From contig CP110632.1 in NCBI GenBank assembly GCA_026210745.1, forward strand, positions 4,897,001 through 4,961,000: 64,000 nt of DNA, in the 5' to 3' direction. Below the pieces are notes generated by a model. That model was given only the letters and a program-made list of their open reading frames with translations, was not told the DNA's origin and did no database searches. Positions 1-10,681 of the stretch are shown in pieces (the first letter of the stretch is position 1; the number at the start of each line of letters is the position of its first letter). A program made the position numbers and the translations under genes. Source of the stretch: Exobasidium rhododendri. Lineage: Eukaryota > Basidiomycota > Exobasidiomycetes > Exobasidiales > Exobasidiaceae.

Positions 1-483
1 CCCGTACTTTACATAGCATGATCGAAGATGCTGATCTCTCTCTCTCTCTCTCTACCAGGTCAAAGCCATGGTGAGGTAGCTATCGTGTCAGTGGAAAGAG
101 AAGAGGAGGTGATCATGCTGCAAGGGCTACTACGAGCATGGCCACCTGCCATATTGTGAGTGGACATAGACTGAGCATCAGACGAATCCTGCGCTGAACT
201 TTTCCCCTTTTACAAATATCAGCGCCGTAGGAAGGTGCGTCTGTGATATGACGTGGTATGTACTGCTTACTCCACTGACACATATCCCGCTACTCTCCCT
301 CTCCCCTCCCAGTCAAACGGCACACCCTCGCTTCCAGAACGTCCTCGATGAATTCTTTCCGCATCCGCTCCCCTTTGAAGTGTAGCAAAACAAAAGAACA
401 TTTAAAGACGTAAGACGATGACACACGTACATTGCACCCTGAAGCCACGCAATACAGATGAGAGAAAAAGAACCCGTACACAT
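1..483. other. Left-edge non-coding stretch with a CT microsatellite
   Basis: No convincing gene is visible here. A CT dinucleotide run lies at about 34-54. The rest is the 3' flank of the leftward glycosyltransferase gene that ends at 484. Open frames in this stretch overlap that gene's antisense or start at non-ATG codons, so I do not call them. Confidence 0.5.
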
Positions 484-2139
484 TTACACATCGTGAAAGT
501 AACTTAATAAACCCTGAAACTTCTCCGAAGACTTTGTGTTGGACGTCATGAGCTGTTCGAGGATGCCTGCCATGCTTGTCTTGCCGCCGTATTCGTGCTC
601 CTCCTTCACCTCCAGACTCCTCACATCGCTCCCTGCAAAACACCAATGCGTCTTTTGTGCCTCCCACTTTCCACGGTCGATGTACGCGTTGGGTCGGAAG
701 TAAGTGCTGTGCGTCGTGTCGAGCATCAAGGGCCCCTCGAACCACATCGGAAGCGAGGATGCGCCACCCCTGCGCCCGTGAGAGAAATGAAGCGGTTTCG
801 GGCTGCACACCCTGCCGTCGCCTGGACTGTCCTCGTTGATCCGGCCCACTGCGCCGGGAGAACTAGACACAAAACTGTAGGGTATGCGTGCCAGCTCAAA
901 GGCGAGCCAGAGAATCTCCTCTGTCACTGTGAATGATCATCAGAAGGGGTTTAGTGTTGTACTGACACGACCGGGTACACGGTTTACAAACTCACTGTCG
1001 CGGTAGTGCAGGTTCCAGAGCGTCTCCCGTGGATTGGCCGAATTGAGCCAAGCATTGAAGAGAAGCGCCACGAAGATGCCTGGTCTCCGTCGATCGAACA
1101 GTGCCACGCCTCCGTTCTGATACTGGTCCGCCTCGAAATTCCAAAAAGGTGAGCTGGCCAGATTCCTGCTGGGCTGTTCTTTGTCCAGCTGGGATCGTAA
1201 CATGTTCAAGAAGCGCACACCGCTGCTGTGTGAATACATTTGTGCCTGACGAAAGAAGAGCGTGCCCGTCTGCAGGTATTCGGGAGAGCCGAACATCGTC
1301 TCTGGGTCCTGCAGGAGTACCGTCTCTGGCTCAATGTAGATGATCTCACTGAAGGTAGTGGCGAGGAGAGCGAGGGACTGCCGTGCCACTCTGGGGGAAA
1401 TATCCAGTCCTTCATGATGAAGCACGCTTTCGTCAAACATGCCATTGTTCATCAAGTCGGATGTGGTGACGCCTGGCAGTGTCTCGAATGCCTGTTGCAG
1501 CGTCTCGGGAAGTTCTGCTTGTCCGTAGAAGAAGATTTCGATCGGCAGACTCGAGTTCAGCACACCGTGGATCGCTTCGATTTGCGGGAAGGCGAGATGC
1601 GCAGTCTGGGTAGTGACGCACATGACGATGCCGCGCGGGTGGGTCTGGTTGTTGTTGTTGCTACTGCTACTGTTTCGCCGTGTGAGCTTGTTCTTGCGAT
1701 GCGATTCGAGTTGGTTGTTCGTGCGCGATTCACGCAGCGAGACGGGGCTGTTGACAAACTTCCACAGTCCCTCCTCCAAGCCTGGCAAGAACTGCTCCTG
1801 CTTTCGACGGATCAGCTCAGCGTACATGGAAGCGCGAAAACCTGCCTCGGCCAGACCATATCGATCATCGGCACGGACTGGATGCGTGTTGATGTGGTCG
1901 ATCCAGATGTCGAGCGCGTACTGATCAATGCGTGTGACGTGCTTCTGTCCTGTCAATGGTCGGAACACCACCACAAGAAACAGGATACAAGCGAGAAACG
2001 TCTTGGTGTGCCGTGTGTAGGCTTTGATGAAACGGCGAGTGGTGACGAACAAGACGTGTGCCATGTCGTGGAAGGCGTTCTGTTTCAGGCGACACCAGCC
2101 TTGCTCTTCAGAGTCGTGCTCGGAAATGTGCATGAACAT
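484..2139 (-). CDS. Mnn1-family (GT71) alpha-mannosyltransferase, type II membrane protein
   Basis: Two exons, 2139..996 and 926..484, give a 528-residue protein; the GTGAGT donor and the CAG acceptor agree in phase (GAC-A / TG-ACA). An N-terminal cytosolic tail precedes one membrane helix at about residues 45-62 (ACILFLVVVF), the layout of Golgi glycosyltransferases. The lumenal part has the Mnn1-like blocks 'GIVMCVTTQ', 'HGVLNSSLPIEIFFYG' and 'LLATTFSEIIYIEPE'. The family adds alpha-mannose to N- or O-glycans. Oddly, the usual metal-binding Asp-x-Asp after the hydrophobic strand reads Glu-Pro-Glu. The open frame extends six codons further upstream only through a TTG, so the first ATG at 2139 is used. 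The neighbouring CAP10 gene is divergent, which suggests a glycan-related pair. Family is fairly sure; linkage specificity is unknown. Confidence 0.8.
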
Positions 2140-2753
2140 GCTGATTGTGGGGACCAAAGATGATCACTAGGGGATGCGAAGAATAGAGAGGCCAACCACC
2201 CTAAAGTATAAGAAATGCAACGCTCTTTCCTTCACCATACAAGCCTGGACTTCGCAACAAGGCCGGAACTCAACGCCGTGGGAACATGAAAATTAAGACT
2301 CCTTCTAAAATACAGAATTACGCCCGCCGAAAGAGGAAGAACGGGAAAGTCTTAAAAAAAAAAAAGAGTGGAGGGAAGCGTGATTGCGCTGATTTTGCTG
2401 TGTGATTGAATTTCGAGCTCCGCGTTGGATTTTATTTATTGGAATTCATACTCAGGCGTGATGGATGGATTATCTGGGTCAGTCCCTTTTCCCGGGAAAA
2501 CACACACGCACGCACCGAGCGGGAAAGGTCAACGCGCCAGATGCGGCGATGCAGAACAATAAAGTACATTATACGTGTGGTGGATGTGACTTGGCGCATG
2601 GCACGTCCAGCCTTCCAAGATAGCGGCAGTGACAATGGAGGAACCCTGCAACGATCTGCAAGGAAAGCTCGTCTGGGCAAGTACCTCTTTCTCCCCCCTC
2701 TCTTTCTTCTCACTGCACACCAGATCCATCATACCGGGACAGCTCCTCCTGAA
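2140..2753. promoter_or_regulatory. Divergent promoter between two glycosyltransferase genes
   Basis: This 614-bp region separates the start of the leftward Mnn1-like gene from the preferred start of the rightward CAP10-like gene. It holds a 12-A tract at 2354-2365. The CAP10 reading frame is open back to 2406, but only from a TTG; in-frame ATGs at 2539 and 2599 are alternative starts. Confidence 0.5.
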
Positions 2754-4490
2754 ATGTGGCATTGGGTCACCTCCCGTAGCAGCTTGGGGAGGATATCGTG
2801 GAACAGCAATTATGAGCTACTCCTCTCCGACCATCGTCCACCGCCAAAGAGGAGAAAGGCAGGAAATATCGTCGTCCTCGCTGCCATTTCCTTCTTCTTG
2901 ATCGTCAGCATCCTCTTCAGCATCGGCCCGGTCGTGACGGACTTGTACGGCTATGCGAGACCCAATCAAGGCGGCAAGGTCGTCTCGCTCCTTACGCAAT
3001 GTGCCCTGCCTACTGCTCGCGATCGCTTCATTTGCAAATACGAGAGTTCGAAGCGAGAGTTTGAGTCGTGGCAACGTACTCAGTCGCGCACTCCAGAAGA
3101 AGCAGTTCGCAAATACCGCCTTCGCTATCACCGCGAACCTCCTCCCGGGTTCATCGACTGGGTGAAGCTGGCTCTGCATCACAACAGCACTCTCATCGAC
3201 GAGTACGATCAACTCGAGTCTGACCTCCTCCCCCATCGCTTGCTTGGAGGACCGGAACTCCGTCAGAGGTTGGAAGGCGCCTCTGCTGTTCGGAGGAAGT
3301 ACTTCATCTCGCTGCTACAAGTCCACAACAACACCATCACCTACGAACGGCAGAAAGAGCCCAACTTTCGCGATGTGATAACGTCGCTCAGGCGCGTCGA
3401 CCTGCCCCTGCCAGACCTCAAGATCATGCTCAACTGGGATGACGGCCCGCTATCCAGGGTAGGGACGCCCCCCACCAGCATGGACATGCACTCGGAGGAA
3501 TTCCTCATCACTACCTCCTTGCCATGGCTCACCGCGACCTGCCCAGCGAGCATGCACCCTCTTCGTGAGTCGACACACTCTATTTTCAAGCCCTCGATGG
3601 ACCTCTGCACGCTGCGCAACAACACCTCGGAGAAAGATAAAGAAAAGCACGGCCTCTTCTTGAACAGGGGAAATGCGTTCCCTTACACAGTTCCCATCCT
3701 CTCGACTGCTCGCTTCTCCACCTCGGCCGACATCCTGTATCCGCACGTAGTCTACTCGCAGGGTGGCTACCACCAGGTCGACACAATACCCTTCGAGGAA
3801 AAGACAAATTCCCTCTACTGGCGAGGCTCGAACAGCGGCCAGACGTTTTCGATGCAAAATTGGAACATCGGACACCGACCCCGCTTCGTACTCAAGATGT
3901 TGGCGTGGAAAAAGTTGTCATCTGGACTGGAGAGGGGACTGTTGAGTGTGGACGAAGCGAGCAGAACAAGAGAGGCGGCGGCAGATCAGTCGCTCAGCAG
4001 GGAGGCAATTCAGTCCCTCGCCAACCTGCACGGCAGCACCTTCGACGTCGCCTTTTCCGGCATGACAAACTGCTTCGAGGACCCGAAACCGTGTGAGAAG
4101 CTGGCCAGCGTGGCACCCCTCGTCAATTGGACAAATCCCAGGCAGTCTCTGAGTCACAAGTTCCTTTTTGACTTGGACGGTAATGGTATGTCGGGTCGCT
4201 TCTACCGACTGCTCGAGAGCAACTCGGTCGTGTTCAAGCAGACAATGTTTGCAGAGTGGCACGACGATCGCCTCGTACCGTGGCTGCACTACATCCCCGT
4301 CGACCTCGACTTCACCGACATGCCGCAACTCCTCGACTTCTTCTCCAACGACGCCAGAGGCAAGGAGATTGCAGCTGACATTGCGAGGCAGAGCGGCGAC
4401 TGGGCAAAGAAGTCTCTGCAGCCAATCGACATGTCCCTTTACTACCATCGCCTGCTGATAGAGTATGCCGCCATGTACAATGCGCCCTGA
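2754..4490 (+). CDS. CAP10-like glycosyltransferase (GT90), single exon
   Basis: A 578-residue protein if it starts at the ATG at 2754. This places one membrane helix near the N terminus (VVLAAISFFLIVSILFSIG), giving a type II Golgi topology. The C-terminal half shows the CAP10/DUF821 blocks 'SLYWRGSNSGQTF', 'SGRFYRLLESNSVVFKQ' and 'HYIPVDLDFTDM', which are strongly conserved in GT90 enzymes. Cryptococcal Cap10/Cxt1 relatives transfer xylose to capsule polysaccharide or glycosphingolipid; the acceptor here is unknown. Longer N-terminal versions from in-frame ATGs at 2539 or 2599 are possible but would add a basic, low-information leader. It is tail-to-tail with the permease, 100 bp apart. Confidence 0.85.
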   Translation: MWHWVTSRSSLGRISWNSNYELLLSDHRPPPKRRKAGNIVVLAAISFFLIVSILFSIGPVVTDLYGYARPNQGGKVVSLLTQCALPTARDRFICKYESSKREFESWQRTQSRTPEEAVRKYRLRYHREPPPGFIDWVKLALHHNSTLIDEYDQLESDLLPHRLLGGPELRQRLEGASAVRRKYFISLLQVHNNTITYERQKEPNFRDVITSLRRVDLPLPDLKIMLNWDDGPLSRVGTPPTSMDMHSEEFLITTSLPWLTATCPASMHPLRESTHSIFKPSMDLCTLRNNTSEKDKEKHGLFLNRGNAFPYTVPILSTARFSTSADILYPHVVYSQGGYHQVDTIPFEEKTNSLYWRGSNSGQTFSMQNWNIGHRPRFVLKMLAWKKLSSGLERGLLSVDEASRTREAAADQSLSREAIQSLANLHGSTFDVAFSGMTNCFEDPKPCEKLASVAPLVNWTNPRQSLSHKFLFDLDGNGMSGRFYRLLESNSVVFKQTMFAEWHDDRLVPWLHYIPVDLDFTDMPQLLDFFSNDARGKEIAADIARQSGDWAKKSLQPIDMSLYYHRLLIEYAAMYNAP

Positions 4491-4590
4491 TTCTCCTCTC
4501 TTTTATCTCTTTTCCACCATGTATCACATATAGTAATAGTGTATATCCCCATTCCAAAGTACAGATACACAGGAGATGCTTTTCCATGCC

Positions 4591-7095
4591 TCAAGTCTCT
4601 GCAGGATAGACGTTCCTATTCTTCCGGAAACGCGCCAACGTCTTCTTCCATCGGGGCACCTCCTCTTCCTCGTCGAGTATGTCGTATTTGAGTGCCTCAC
4701 TGAAGTCCATCTCCGAGGCTTTGATCCAGCTGCTCTTCTTGACGACCTTCCAGCCGACCCACATGGCGATGTAGACGGGGATTCCAATGTAGCTGCGGGA
4801 GGAGAATAGTACAGTCAGCTCTGTATACACTCACCCCAAAGAGGAGAAGGGGAAAGGGGCGAACTCACTTTGTGATGAAGCTCTTGTAGTCAAACGTCGG
4901 CCAGAACACGTTGAAGCCTTTGAAGAAGAGGACGAGCACGGTGATGGAGATGGCAATGTAGCTCGAGTAGGGTTGAAAGGGCGATTGGTAAGGAAGTGTC
5001 GATCGTGAGATGTTCTGCGCTTTGAGACCGGCCATGAAACGGATGTGCGAGAGCAGAATAGAAAACCAGACCAGGCCGCCGAAGCTTTTATAATGTGAAA
5101 AGAGAGACAGCGACACCATCAGTGGAAAGGCGAGAAGGGTTTAGTACAACTCGAACACTCACATGGTCACCGTGCTGGTCAGGTAGGAGAATGTCTGCGT
5201 TCCGCCTGAGCTGACGTTGAGGTAGGCCAGCGCACAGAAGAGGCTCGACACACCGAGTGCAACGTAGGGTACGCCCAGTCGATTGCAGCGCAGGAAGATT
5301 CGAGGTGCTTTTCCATCGGCCGCCAGTCCATAGAGCGTTCGCTGGGCAACGATGAGTGGGGAGGGGATTGATTCAGCGGACTGAGAGACACTAATCAGTT
5401 CTGACGCGACTCACAGAGGCAATGTAGAGGTCGCTGTTGGCGGCAGAGATGGTGAAGACGAGCAGGGCGCCGTTGACGATGCCGGGGAGTGCCTGGATTA
5501 TACAGAGAAGTATCACAGAGAAGAAGAGGGGAGTAGATGATACGTCAGCAGAGGGTTTTCGACAGCGACACTTTCTTGCTCCCCCCACCTTGATTCCAGC
5601 GCTCTCGATGGCGAGGACGAATGGCGAGGCAGCAGCTGTGCTCTTCAGACTTCCCTTTACAGAGGTCAAGCGAGGATCATCTGCACGAACGAGCATGCCG
5701 ATGACCTGGGCAGTAGTGAAAAGAGGAGGAGGCAAGAGGAGGAAGAGAGGATGAGCTGATGGAGCGTGCCTTGTTCCCCCTTTTGCAGTCATACCCACCA
5801 GCACACCAAAGATGTAGAAGAAGATGATCCGCCAGACTGTCTTCTTGATCGCAGACGGAATCGACTTTCGCGGGTTGCTTGCTTCTCCGGCGCACACACC
5901 GACCAATTCACTCCCCATGTATGCAAACAAGGCCAGGGTAAGGACACTCCAAGTCCCCAAGAAGCGTCCCAGTGCACCGCCCTCCTTGTACTCCTTGAAG
6001 GCGTGACCGTCCTTCCAGTAGCGCTGTACATATAGAGAGAGAGACATTCAAAAGATCAGACAGACATACTCTCCATCATTTGTATGGGCTGATGACACCC
6101 ACAAAGCCAATTCGATCGCCGGAGGGACTGCCTCCCATCGAAATGATGAAGCCGCCCAGGATGATGGCCGTCAAGATGAGAATCTTGGCAGCCGACATGC
6201 CGTACTCGAAGAGACCAAACCACCTGACTCCACACAGATTGGAGAGCAGAATAAAGACGAAGAAGACCGAGACAAAGATGGCACCAGACAGATCCGGTCG
6301 CCAGTAGCTGATGAGAAGGGCCGAGGCGTTGAGTTGATTTGGCGTGACGATGCTGCAGTAACGAGGGAAGAGGGGAGAAAAAAAGTTTGATTACGCTTAT
6401 ACACTTCGATCGTACAAGGAAAAGAAAGTGCGGCTACTCACAGGTACTTGAAGAGGTAGGTGTAGCCAGTCGCCATGCCGGCCGCCGGGTCGACGAATCG
6501 GGTAGCGTATCCTGCAAAGCCCTGTCGTGTGGTCGAAGAGCGACGCATTCAGTCACCTCCATTGAACTATCGTTTATAAGCCCTGATCACACATGACGAT
6601 GCACCCACCTCCTTGCTCGGAATGTACGACGACATCTCACCCATCCCACTCAAGACCTGAAAGCAGACCCAGCCCATGACGATGTAGCCGATCAAGAGGC
6701 CTGCTGGACCACCTCTGGTTGAGTGACACGCCTCGTCAGTCGATGCTTGTCAGGCACTGCAAAGATGCACAAACACTTTGAGCTCACTCACTGGAAGAGA
6801 GCGGTCCCCGTTCCGAGAATGAGACCAGTCCCGATCGATCCACTGCGAGGCGGTAAGTAAAGGATCCAGCTGATGCCTTCTGCTGCGCCCTTCTCTCCTT
6901 CACAAGCACCACTCACCCAATCGCGATCATGGAGATCTGAGCAGGAGTGAGGGCACGACGAAGTTCCTGCTTCTCGCCTGTCTCGGCGACGTCCACCTCT
7001 GATCGGACATACTCGCCTTCCCCCTTCTCATTCACTGGCGATAGATCAGAGTGGCTGTCCTTTTCGTTGAGGGTGCTGTGTGCATTGGCGTCCAT
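4591..7095 (-). CDS. Amino acid permease (APC superfamily, fungal YAT type), 11 exons
   Basis: Eleven exons splice in phase: 7095..6917, 6842..6792, 6714..6609, 6521..6442, 6352..6103, 6023..5799, 5705..5589, 5492..5415, 5341..5163, 5084..4869, 4792..4591. They encode 560 residues. The hydrophilic N terminus is followed by the first helix with the substrate-binding glycine signature 'GSIGTGLILGTGTALF', then about 12 membrane helices. Other YAT hallmarks include 'SELVGVCAGEASNPRKSIP' and 'AANSDLYIASRTLYGLA'. The family imports amino acids by proton symport at the plasma membrane. Exon 5 has to stop at GGC-TTT before GTGGGT, because reading through gives a stop; splicing there restores 'RIGFRYWKDG', the family pattern. 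No link to the metabolic cluster is evident. Confidence 0.92.
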
Positions 7096-8374
7096 CCTTG
7101 CGAAGACAGAGAGAGGGGCAGCGATGAGTAACGGAGGGTGTAGCAGGGCGAACAGGCTATGCGGAAGGTGGAAGAGAGGAAGAGCCAGTCGGAATGGAAG
7201 GCGGCGGCGGTGTGTCTCCTATCTCTGTCTGCCTGTTATGCTCTCCGCTTATCTCTTGGCCTGGTGCGTCGTGGTACTGGCACTCTCTCGCCTGGGTCCG
7301 AAGAGCTACTGGAGGAGACAGCAAGAAGAGCAGACAAGAGGTCTACTCGGGTTGTCGTACATGCCCAGCCGCCAAGCATCGTAGACTTATACCGAGTTCC
7401 ACTGCTCAGATGTTATTAGAATGGCTTTGCAGTATGAAGAAAAGGAGAAAAGAGAATTCTAGCGATTAAATGCCGCAACAGTCTAATCTACAGAATTATA
7501 CTTCGTGTTGTGTACGATAGGGCAGGAAGATTACGCGCGGATGAAAAATTAATCGTGCTAGTATGCCTCACCTTCTCGCGTTCGAGGCGTGGCTGCAGTC
7601 TCCTTTGTCAAAATTGGAAAGTTCCTATCAAGACTCACTGCCAAGCACGCCATTACACTACGTGATCGATCCTGCCAAGCAATCGGATGGGGGTTAAATC
7701 AGAATCCAAAATCACCACAGGCGCGGTGTCCAAGTGGTACAGTCAATATCAATCATTCTGGATGTAGCACAGCCAAGTCAGGAACGACAGGAAGCAGGGT
7801 CGTCTGGTGTGGGACAGTGGAATATGCTCTTGTGATTCATCGCCGCTCGCTGAATTCGCGTCTTGTCAGCTTCACGTCGACATCAGTGGCAGTCATGATG
7901 AGACAAGACGATCATCAGCACAACTTAGTCTGCCGCTCCAAAAGAGCTCACCTTGGCGCCTTTGAGCATAGCTGACTCCCAACCAGTCGACAAATTGGAG
8001 ATGGGCGTACGACTCCACCTTCTAAGGAGAACGAAAGTAGGGTGACGGAGCTGTGCGCCGCCATGTGAGATCCCACCCCCTTGCGCTGTTGGAATTGTCT
8101 ACATCACAGAGCGGCTTCTCCCTTCAAACTTCTTCTACTCGACTACGATGGCGCCAAGGCGGAAGAGCGACCGACGGAGCGTGGAATATTCAGCGGCCGC
8201 CCAAGGAGCTGCATCGTTCTGTCTTGCCGCTAGAAGGATCGAAAGTGGTAGATAAGAAAGAGGATATCTCTCCCTTCGACACACTCGTCCTGAACCTTAT
8301 TCTTCCCTCCTCCCCTTCGTCCTCCTCCTTCTTAACACTCTCACTCTTCCTATCTCTAGCACCACTCCACCACC
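7096..8374. other. Intergenic, no gene seen
   Basis: This 1.28-kb gap separates the divergent permease and a secreted-protein gene and holds their promoters. Open frames here begin at non-ATG codons or lack any protein character. A pyrimidine-rich stretch (8290-8372) lies immediately before the secreted-protein start, common in fungal promoters. Confidence 0.5.
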
Positions 8375-8866
8375 ATGCGATTCGCTCACGCCCTCGTCGC
8401 CCTCCTGCCACTGCTCGGCTCCGCTCTCGTTGCAGCAAGAGGAGCGCCCAAACCCCTCACCCACGTCACCTGCGCAGAGTATGATGCATTCGTCACGCAG
8501 AATGTCGAATGGGAGAAGAATGGCTCTTTAGAGCATATCGACCCGGGACCCAAAGAAGCGGGTCTGTACAAGATGGGCCACAAGACCATCAAGCGGGATC
8601 AAAATCGCAAAGGACGTCGATACGACCTCTTCAAGTACACCTTCTTTGTAGGCGTGGGGAAGGCGGCGGGCGATGTACTGTACGTGCAAGCCGATAGAAA
8701 ATACGGTGAAGGTTTAGGGCAGCAATTTCTGGTCAACTTTCGCGATGTGAACGACTCCAGCAAGATCCTCAAGCAGTACTGGATCAAGCCAAACGAGAGA
8801 TGCACAATCAAGAGCCCTTTTGCGGCTGCTGCGGTCGGCAAGATCACGGTGTGGTCTCGCATTTAG
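8375..8866 (+). CDS. Small secreted protein, family A copy 1
   Basis: An intronless 163-residue protein. The first 20 or so residues are a clear signal peptide (ALVALLPLLGSALVAARGAP). The mature part is polar with two cysteines, one near residue 32 and one near residue 147. It is paralogous to the leftward gene at 14388-14867: both share 'KM.HK.I.R', 'YVQ.DR..G.G.GQQF.V.F' and 'YWI.PN.RC.I.SPFAAA', in the same order and at the same total length. No known domain is recognised. A secreted role outside the cell, possibly effector-like, is inference from the signal peptide and size only. The ATG lies in a good context (caccATGc). Confidence 0.75.
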   Translation: MRFAHALVALLPLLGSALVAARGAPKPLTHVTCAEYDAFVTQNVEWEKNGSLEHIDPGPKEAGLYKMGHKTIKRDQNRKGRRYDLFKYTFFVGVGKAAGDVLYVQADRKYGEGLGQQFLVNFRDVNDSSKILKQYWIKPNERCTIKSPFAAAAVGKITVWSRI

Positions 8867-9907
8867 TGTTTTGATACCTCGTTGCTTCTCCCTCCCCTTC
8901 TTCAGATCTGTAGGCCATGTTGGCGCAGACTCTCATTTCTCTCTCTTGTATGCCACCTCAGCATGAATGAAGGAGGTGTGTTGATCGGTGCCGCCTTGGC
9001 GCAGGATCGACGTAAAACATACAAATGTTCTTCTGCAAGGGGTGGAAGTGTATAATGCGAATCCCTCGCAGACCGGAGACACAATCACCTCTGATGCCGC
9101 ACCTCTCCGCCCGCCTAGCCTTCTACAACGCTCACGCATTCACTGCTACACGATGTGCTGGAGATAGACTCATTCGCCTCCGCTCTTCCTTCTCGGACAT
9201 ACCAGTCTGTGTGATGCACTGCAAAGACGACTACCCACCTTTCTTTGTTCCGCTGGCCTGAGCTAGCCATTTTCTGCTTAACGAGCGGAGCACGATTCTG
9301 TGACTTTGGTGCATTCGCCATTCGGCGCCTAGTAAGCCACTTTCCGTTTAATGCAGCGGTCACACCAACATGTGGCGAAGTGAGACGTCGGCTGTATTGC
9401 CTGTCGCACACAGCTGAGTGGTAGCAAGGATCTTTTTCGACACACTCATACACATGTCATGCTAATGAAGAGCAACGCCAAGGTCGGAGAAATGAAGGAG
9501 ACTTTCGAGGGACAATGCTTGCGCGCCCGCTGGAGGTCCTAGCTCGCGCGCTCACTTTTCCCCCCACGTCCCCTCTCCGCCCGCGCCTTTTCTTCTTCCT
9601 TTGCGGAGCGGGAGGGAGCGTCAAGATGTTTGCGCCCCGCTACATCCGCTCATGGTCACTCATGAGGATGTGCGGTCCCGTGTATGGTCTATCCCCTCAC
9701 GATAAGCGCTCCTGCTCCTCCTGTCCCTTTCGCCATACTCCCCATTGACTTTCCGCCCCAACAAATGATTCCTTTCCCGTTCTTCATCGGGCCATTCCAT
9801 CTTGGCAATCTAGAGGCACTTTCAAGTTTGTAAAGATCTATAAAGAGCACCCAACCACTCGGACTGACAGTCAACCGCTTACACTCTCCTTCTCAACATC
9901 CACCGAC
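8867..9907. other. Intergenic, promoter of the secreted protein gene at 9908
   Basis: No gene is seen in this 1.04-kb gap. A canonical TATA box, CTATAAAG at 9839-9846, sits about 65 bp before the next ATG. Confidence 0.5.
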
Positions 9908-10534
9908 ATGCACCACTTTCACACCCTGTTTGTTGCTCTAGCACTCTTCGCCGTCGCAGTCATGGCAGGTACAGAGGCACACCAGGATGCCGCCAATCTA
10001 GAGGCAAGGGGATACAGCAACATACCCTGTCAGAAGGGATACCGCCACCAGTACGGAAAGGGCGGTGGACCATGCTTTCCGAATCCTCCTCCAGACCCGC
10101 AGTGTGAGCTACTCTGCACGGCAAAGCCTCATGTTGCGGCATCGAAGTGGGGGCGAGAACAGGCAGCTTCCTACTGCATGCACTCCACCCTCCCTCTCGC
10201 AGGCGTGCCCACCGCCCCTACAGGCCATCCGGATGATAAGAAGAGGGACTGGATCATTCCTAATATCGGCAAGCTATCCTGGAAGAAGGACGATGATCCT
10301 GTAACTTTCCAAGGCAGCGTCGACGAAGCGGGAAACTTCGAAATGGGTTCCTACGGTGTCAATGCACTTGGTAGCCGATACTTTGTCGGTCTCAAGGTGG
10401 GCACCTGGACATACTTCTATAAGCTCGACGGCTACACAAACTGTCGCACACCGGCACCCGGAGGCAAGGATCTCTACCCTCTCCTGACACAAATCACCGT
10501 GTACGACAACGGCCAGGAGGTCATAGGAGATTGA
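9908..10534 (+). CDS. Small secreted cysteine-containing protein, unknown family
   Basis: An intronless 208-residue protein with a signal peptide (HTLFVALALFAVAVMAG). A cysteine-containing N-terminal region (CQKG, GPCFPNPP, CELLCTAKP, SYCMHS) is followed by a C-terminal domain rich in aromatic residues and beta-strand patterns (FVGLKVGTWTYFYKLDG). The N-terminal cysteines are spaced as in a small disulfide-bonded knot; one more cysteine lies near 'YTNCRTPAPGG'. I recognise no family. It lies between two copies of another secreted family and next to a photoreceptor gene. A TATA box at 9839 supports the start. Confidence 0.7.
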   Translation: MHHFHTLFVALALFAVAVMAGTEAHQDAANLEARGYSNIPCQKGYRHQYGKGGGPCFPNPPPDPQCELLCTAKPHVAASKWGREQAASYCMHSTLPLAGVPTAPTGHPDDKKRDWIIPNIGKLSWKKDDDPVTFQGSVDEAGNFEMGSYGVNALGSRYFVGLKVGTWTYFYKLDGYTNCRTPAPGGKDLYPLLTQITVYDNGQEVIGD

Positions 10535-10681
10535 GTGCATCAAAGCAGAGTCACAGAGACATGTACATGCTGGGAGGTTGATTCTATATTATCTCGGTCG
10601 GTTCATGTATGTATTCTGACCTCCTCACTGTTAATTTACACTAGTATTCACTGCAAGGATGCACTACTGCTAGGATTTCTG

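Noticed and set aside
1240-2163. A 307-codon rightward open frame
   Set aside because: It is the antisense of the Mnn1-like gene, has no protein features, and the minus-strand gene has a membrane helix, family blocks and a valid intron.
2406-2753. N-terminal extension of the CAP10-like protein
   Set aside because: The frame opens at a TTG, not usable as a normal eukaryotic start, and the extension lacks family character. In-frame ATGs at 2539 and 2599 remain possible.
7720-7740. tRNA-like A-box (GGTGTCCAAGTGGTA)
   Set aside because: No B-box, no acceptor stem pairing and no anticodon arm could be found downstream.
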